From Acanthosepion esculentum (lineage: Eukaryota; Mollusca; Cephalopoda; Sepiida; Sepiidae), in assembly GCA_964036315.1 (NCBI GenBank), contig OZ038517.1, positions 56,051,603-56,115,602 on the forward strand: DNA of 64,000 nucleotides, in the 5' to 3' direction. A model generated the notes under the pieces. The model saw only the letters and a list, made by a program, of their open reading frames with translations. It ran no database searches and was not told where the DNA came from. Position 1 is the stretch's first letter. Each line of letters opens with the position of its first letter. Shown piece by piece: positions 62,401 to 64,000 of the stretch. Both the position numbers and the translations under genes were made by a program.

Positions 62401-64000
62401 ACTTCATCTGTGAGGAGATTGTCCAGCATTCACTGCCATATAGGAGGACTGACATTACATAACAGATCAGTACACTTTTCTTTGTTTCTGTTGCTTCAAG
62501 TCTCTACTTCATCTGTGAGGAGATTGTCCAGCATTCCCTGCCATATAGGAGGACTGACATTACATAACAGATCAGTACCCTTTTCTTTGTTTCTGTTGCT
62601 TCAAGTCTCTACTTCATCTGTGAGGAGATTGTCCAGCATTCCCTGCCATATAGGAGGACTGACATTACATAACAGTTCAGTACCCTTTTCTTTCTTTCTG
62701 TTGCTTCAAGTCTCTACTTCATCTGTGAGGAGATTGTCCAGCATTCACTGCCATATAGGAGGACTGACATTACATAACAGTTCAGTACCCTTTTCTTTGT
62801 TTCTGTTGCTTCAAGTCTCTACTTCATCTGTGAGGATATTGTCCAGCATTCACTGCCATATAGGAGGACTGACATTACATAACAGTTCAGTACCCTTTTC
62901 TTCGTTTCTGTTGCTTCAAGTCTCTACTTCATCTGTGAGGAGATTGTCCAGCATTCCCTGCCATATAGGAGGACTGACATTACATAACAGTTCAGTACCC
63001 TTTTCTTTGTTTCTGTTGCTTCAAGTCTCTACTTCATCTGTGAGGAGATTGTCCAGCATTCACTGCCATATAGGAGGACTGACATTACATAACAGTTCAG
63101 TACCCTTTTCTTTGTTTCTGTTGCTTCAAGTCTCTACTTCATCTGTGAGGAGATTGTCCAGCATTCACTGCCATATAGGAGGACTGACATTACATAACAG
63201 ATCAGTACACTTTTCTTTGTTTCTGTTGCTTCAAGTCTCTACTTCATCTGTGAGGAGATTGTCCAGCATTCCCTGCCATATAGGAGGACTGACATTACAT
63301 AACAGATCAGTACCCTTTTCTTTGTTTCTGTTGCTTCAAGTCTCTACTTCATCTGTGAGGAGATTGTCCAGCATTCCCTGCCATATAGGAGGACTGACAT
63401 TACATAACAGTTCAGTACCCTTTTCTTTGTTTCTGTTGCTTCAAGTCTCTACTTCATCTGTGAGGAGATTGTCCAGCATTCACTGCCATATAGGAGGACT
63501 GACATTACATAACAGATCAGTACACTTTTCTTTGTTTCTGTTGCTTCAAGTCTCTACTTCATCTGTGAGGAGATTGTCCAGCATTCCCTGCCATATAGGA
63601 GGACTGACATTACATAACAGATCAGTACCCTTTTCTTTCTTTCTGTTGCTTCAAGTCTCTACTTCATCTGTGAGGAGATTGTCCAGCATTCCCTGCCATA
63701 TAGGAGGACTGACATTACATAACAGTTCAGTACCCTTTTCTTTGTTTCTGTTGCTTCAAGTCTCTACTTCATCTGTGAGGAGATTGTCCAGCATTCACTG
63801 CCATATAGGAGGACTGACATTACATAACAGTTCAGTACCTTTTTCTTTGTTTCTGTTGCTTCAAGTCTCTACTTCATCTGTGAGGAGATTGTCCAGCATT
63901 CACTGCCATATAGGAGGACTGACATTACATAACAGTTCAGTGCCCTTTTCTTTGTTTCTGTTGCTTCAAGTCTCTACTTCATCTGTGAGGAGATTGTCCA

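Larger units (their letters stand above)
17432..64000 (+). other. Long plus-strand open frames through the satellite (probably non-coding)
   Basis: One plus-strand frame is open through the array because 105 is divisible by 3 and the monomer has no stop in it. It encodes 35-residue repeats such as LLLQVSTSSVRRLSSIHCHI plus 15 more residues. Breaks are GGA to TGA at 24437-24439, AGA to TGA at 25667-25669, and a one-base deletion at about 43307, after which the shifted frame appears open to the window end (about 6,897 codons). No ATG precedes the array within this frame (upstream stop at 17429-17431). The most variable sites change amino acids (Ser/Arg, Leu/Phe, His/Pro, Leu/Met), which argues against protein-level constraint. 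It is antisense to a LINE RT. I judge it not a gene. Confidence 0.85.
17483..64000 (-). repeat. Giant 105-bp tandem satellite derived from LINE reverse transcriptase
   Basis: The pattern repeats exactly every 105 bp (four monomers per 420 bp) from tccagcattcactgcc at 17483 to the window end, about 443 copies with no interruption. Phase comparison (17641 to 43261 = 244 units; 43381 to 63961 = 196 units) shows no net indel except one deleted base at about 43307. Monomers differ by substitutions at a limited set of sites. On the minus strand the unit translates as VLNCYVMSVLLYGSECW, then TISSQMK, a TAG stop, RLEATE and a Lys/Arg-rich joint. This is the C-terminal part of an RTE-like LINE reverse transcriptase, just upstream of the WTEHVSN block. 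The plus strand is open in one frame only because of the antisense composition. The consensus is about 41% GC and contains no CpG. The array extends past the window. Confidence 0.97.

Noticed and set aside
17483..64000. CRISPR array
   Set aside because: Units are contiguous 105-bp monomers with substitutions spread through them; there is no repeat/unique-spacer alternation, and the sequence is eukaryotic.
17483..64000. Telomeric or rDNA repeat
   Set aside because: The monomer contains no TTAGGG-type motif and no resemblance to rRNA; a match to LINE coding sequence explains it better.

Overview
The window is eukaryotic, repeat-dominated and AT-rich on its left side. I find no intact host gene. 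The left part holds relics of several transposon classes and tRNA-derived SINEs, with long untranslatable stretches. The SINE heads and tails, the fold-back repeats and the general texture suggest a mollusc, most likely a cephalopod (octopus or squid). That attribution rests on recalled repeat style and is tentative.

Layout. Positions 1-2814: an inverted-repeat pair enclosing a decayed minus-strand hAT/ZMYM1-like transposase relic, itself interrupted by a small hAT-type MITE. 2815-4980: a tRNA-derived SINE, a degenerate duplicated block and a SINE-tail fragment. 4980-5560: a putative P-element-like transposase relic containing a perfect 46-bp palindrome. 5821-6221 and 13847-14375: two fold-back elements of one family. 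6600-8700: SINE pieces and a plus-strand RTE-like LINE 3' end (8085-8683). 9620-10115 and 15366-15790: two minus-strand LINE C-terminal relics of another family. 11993-12662: a non-autonomous Helitron. 15984-17235: an inverted pair of 184-bp arms. 17305-17482: the 3' end of a minus-strand RTE-like LINE.

From 17483 to the right edge (46.5 kb, 73% of the window) there is one uninterrupted tandem array of a 105-bp monomer, about 443 copies, still running at the window end. Read on the plus strand the monomer is open in one frame, producing thousands of codons of apparent protein in 35-residue repeats. Read on the minus strand the same 105 bp encode a piece of a LINE reverse transcriptase C-terminal region (VLLYGSECWTISSQMK, then a stop, then RLEATE), and the array directly abuts the tail of such a LINE in the same orientation. 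My main conclusion is that this is a satellite born by tandem amplification of a 105-bp slice of an RTE-like retrotransposon. The giant plus-strand reading frames are antisense by-products of that origin and not genes. The array has nested higher-order structure (dimers, trimers, 17-19-monomer blocks), and its monomer length is extraordinarily constant: one net 1-bp deletion in about 443 copies.

The parts do not form a pathway. The unifying story is transposon decay followed by satellite birth. The most testable functional idea is that plus-strand transcription of the array would produce RNA antisense to the parent LINE.
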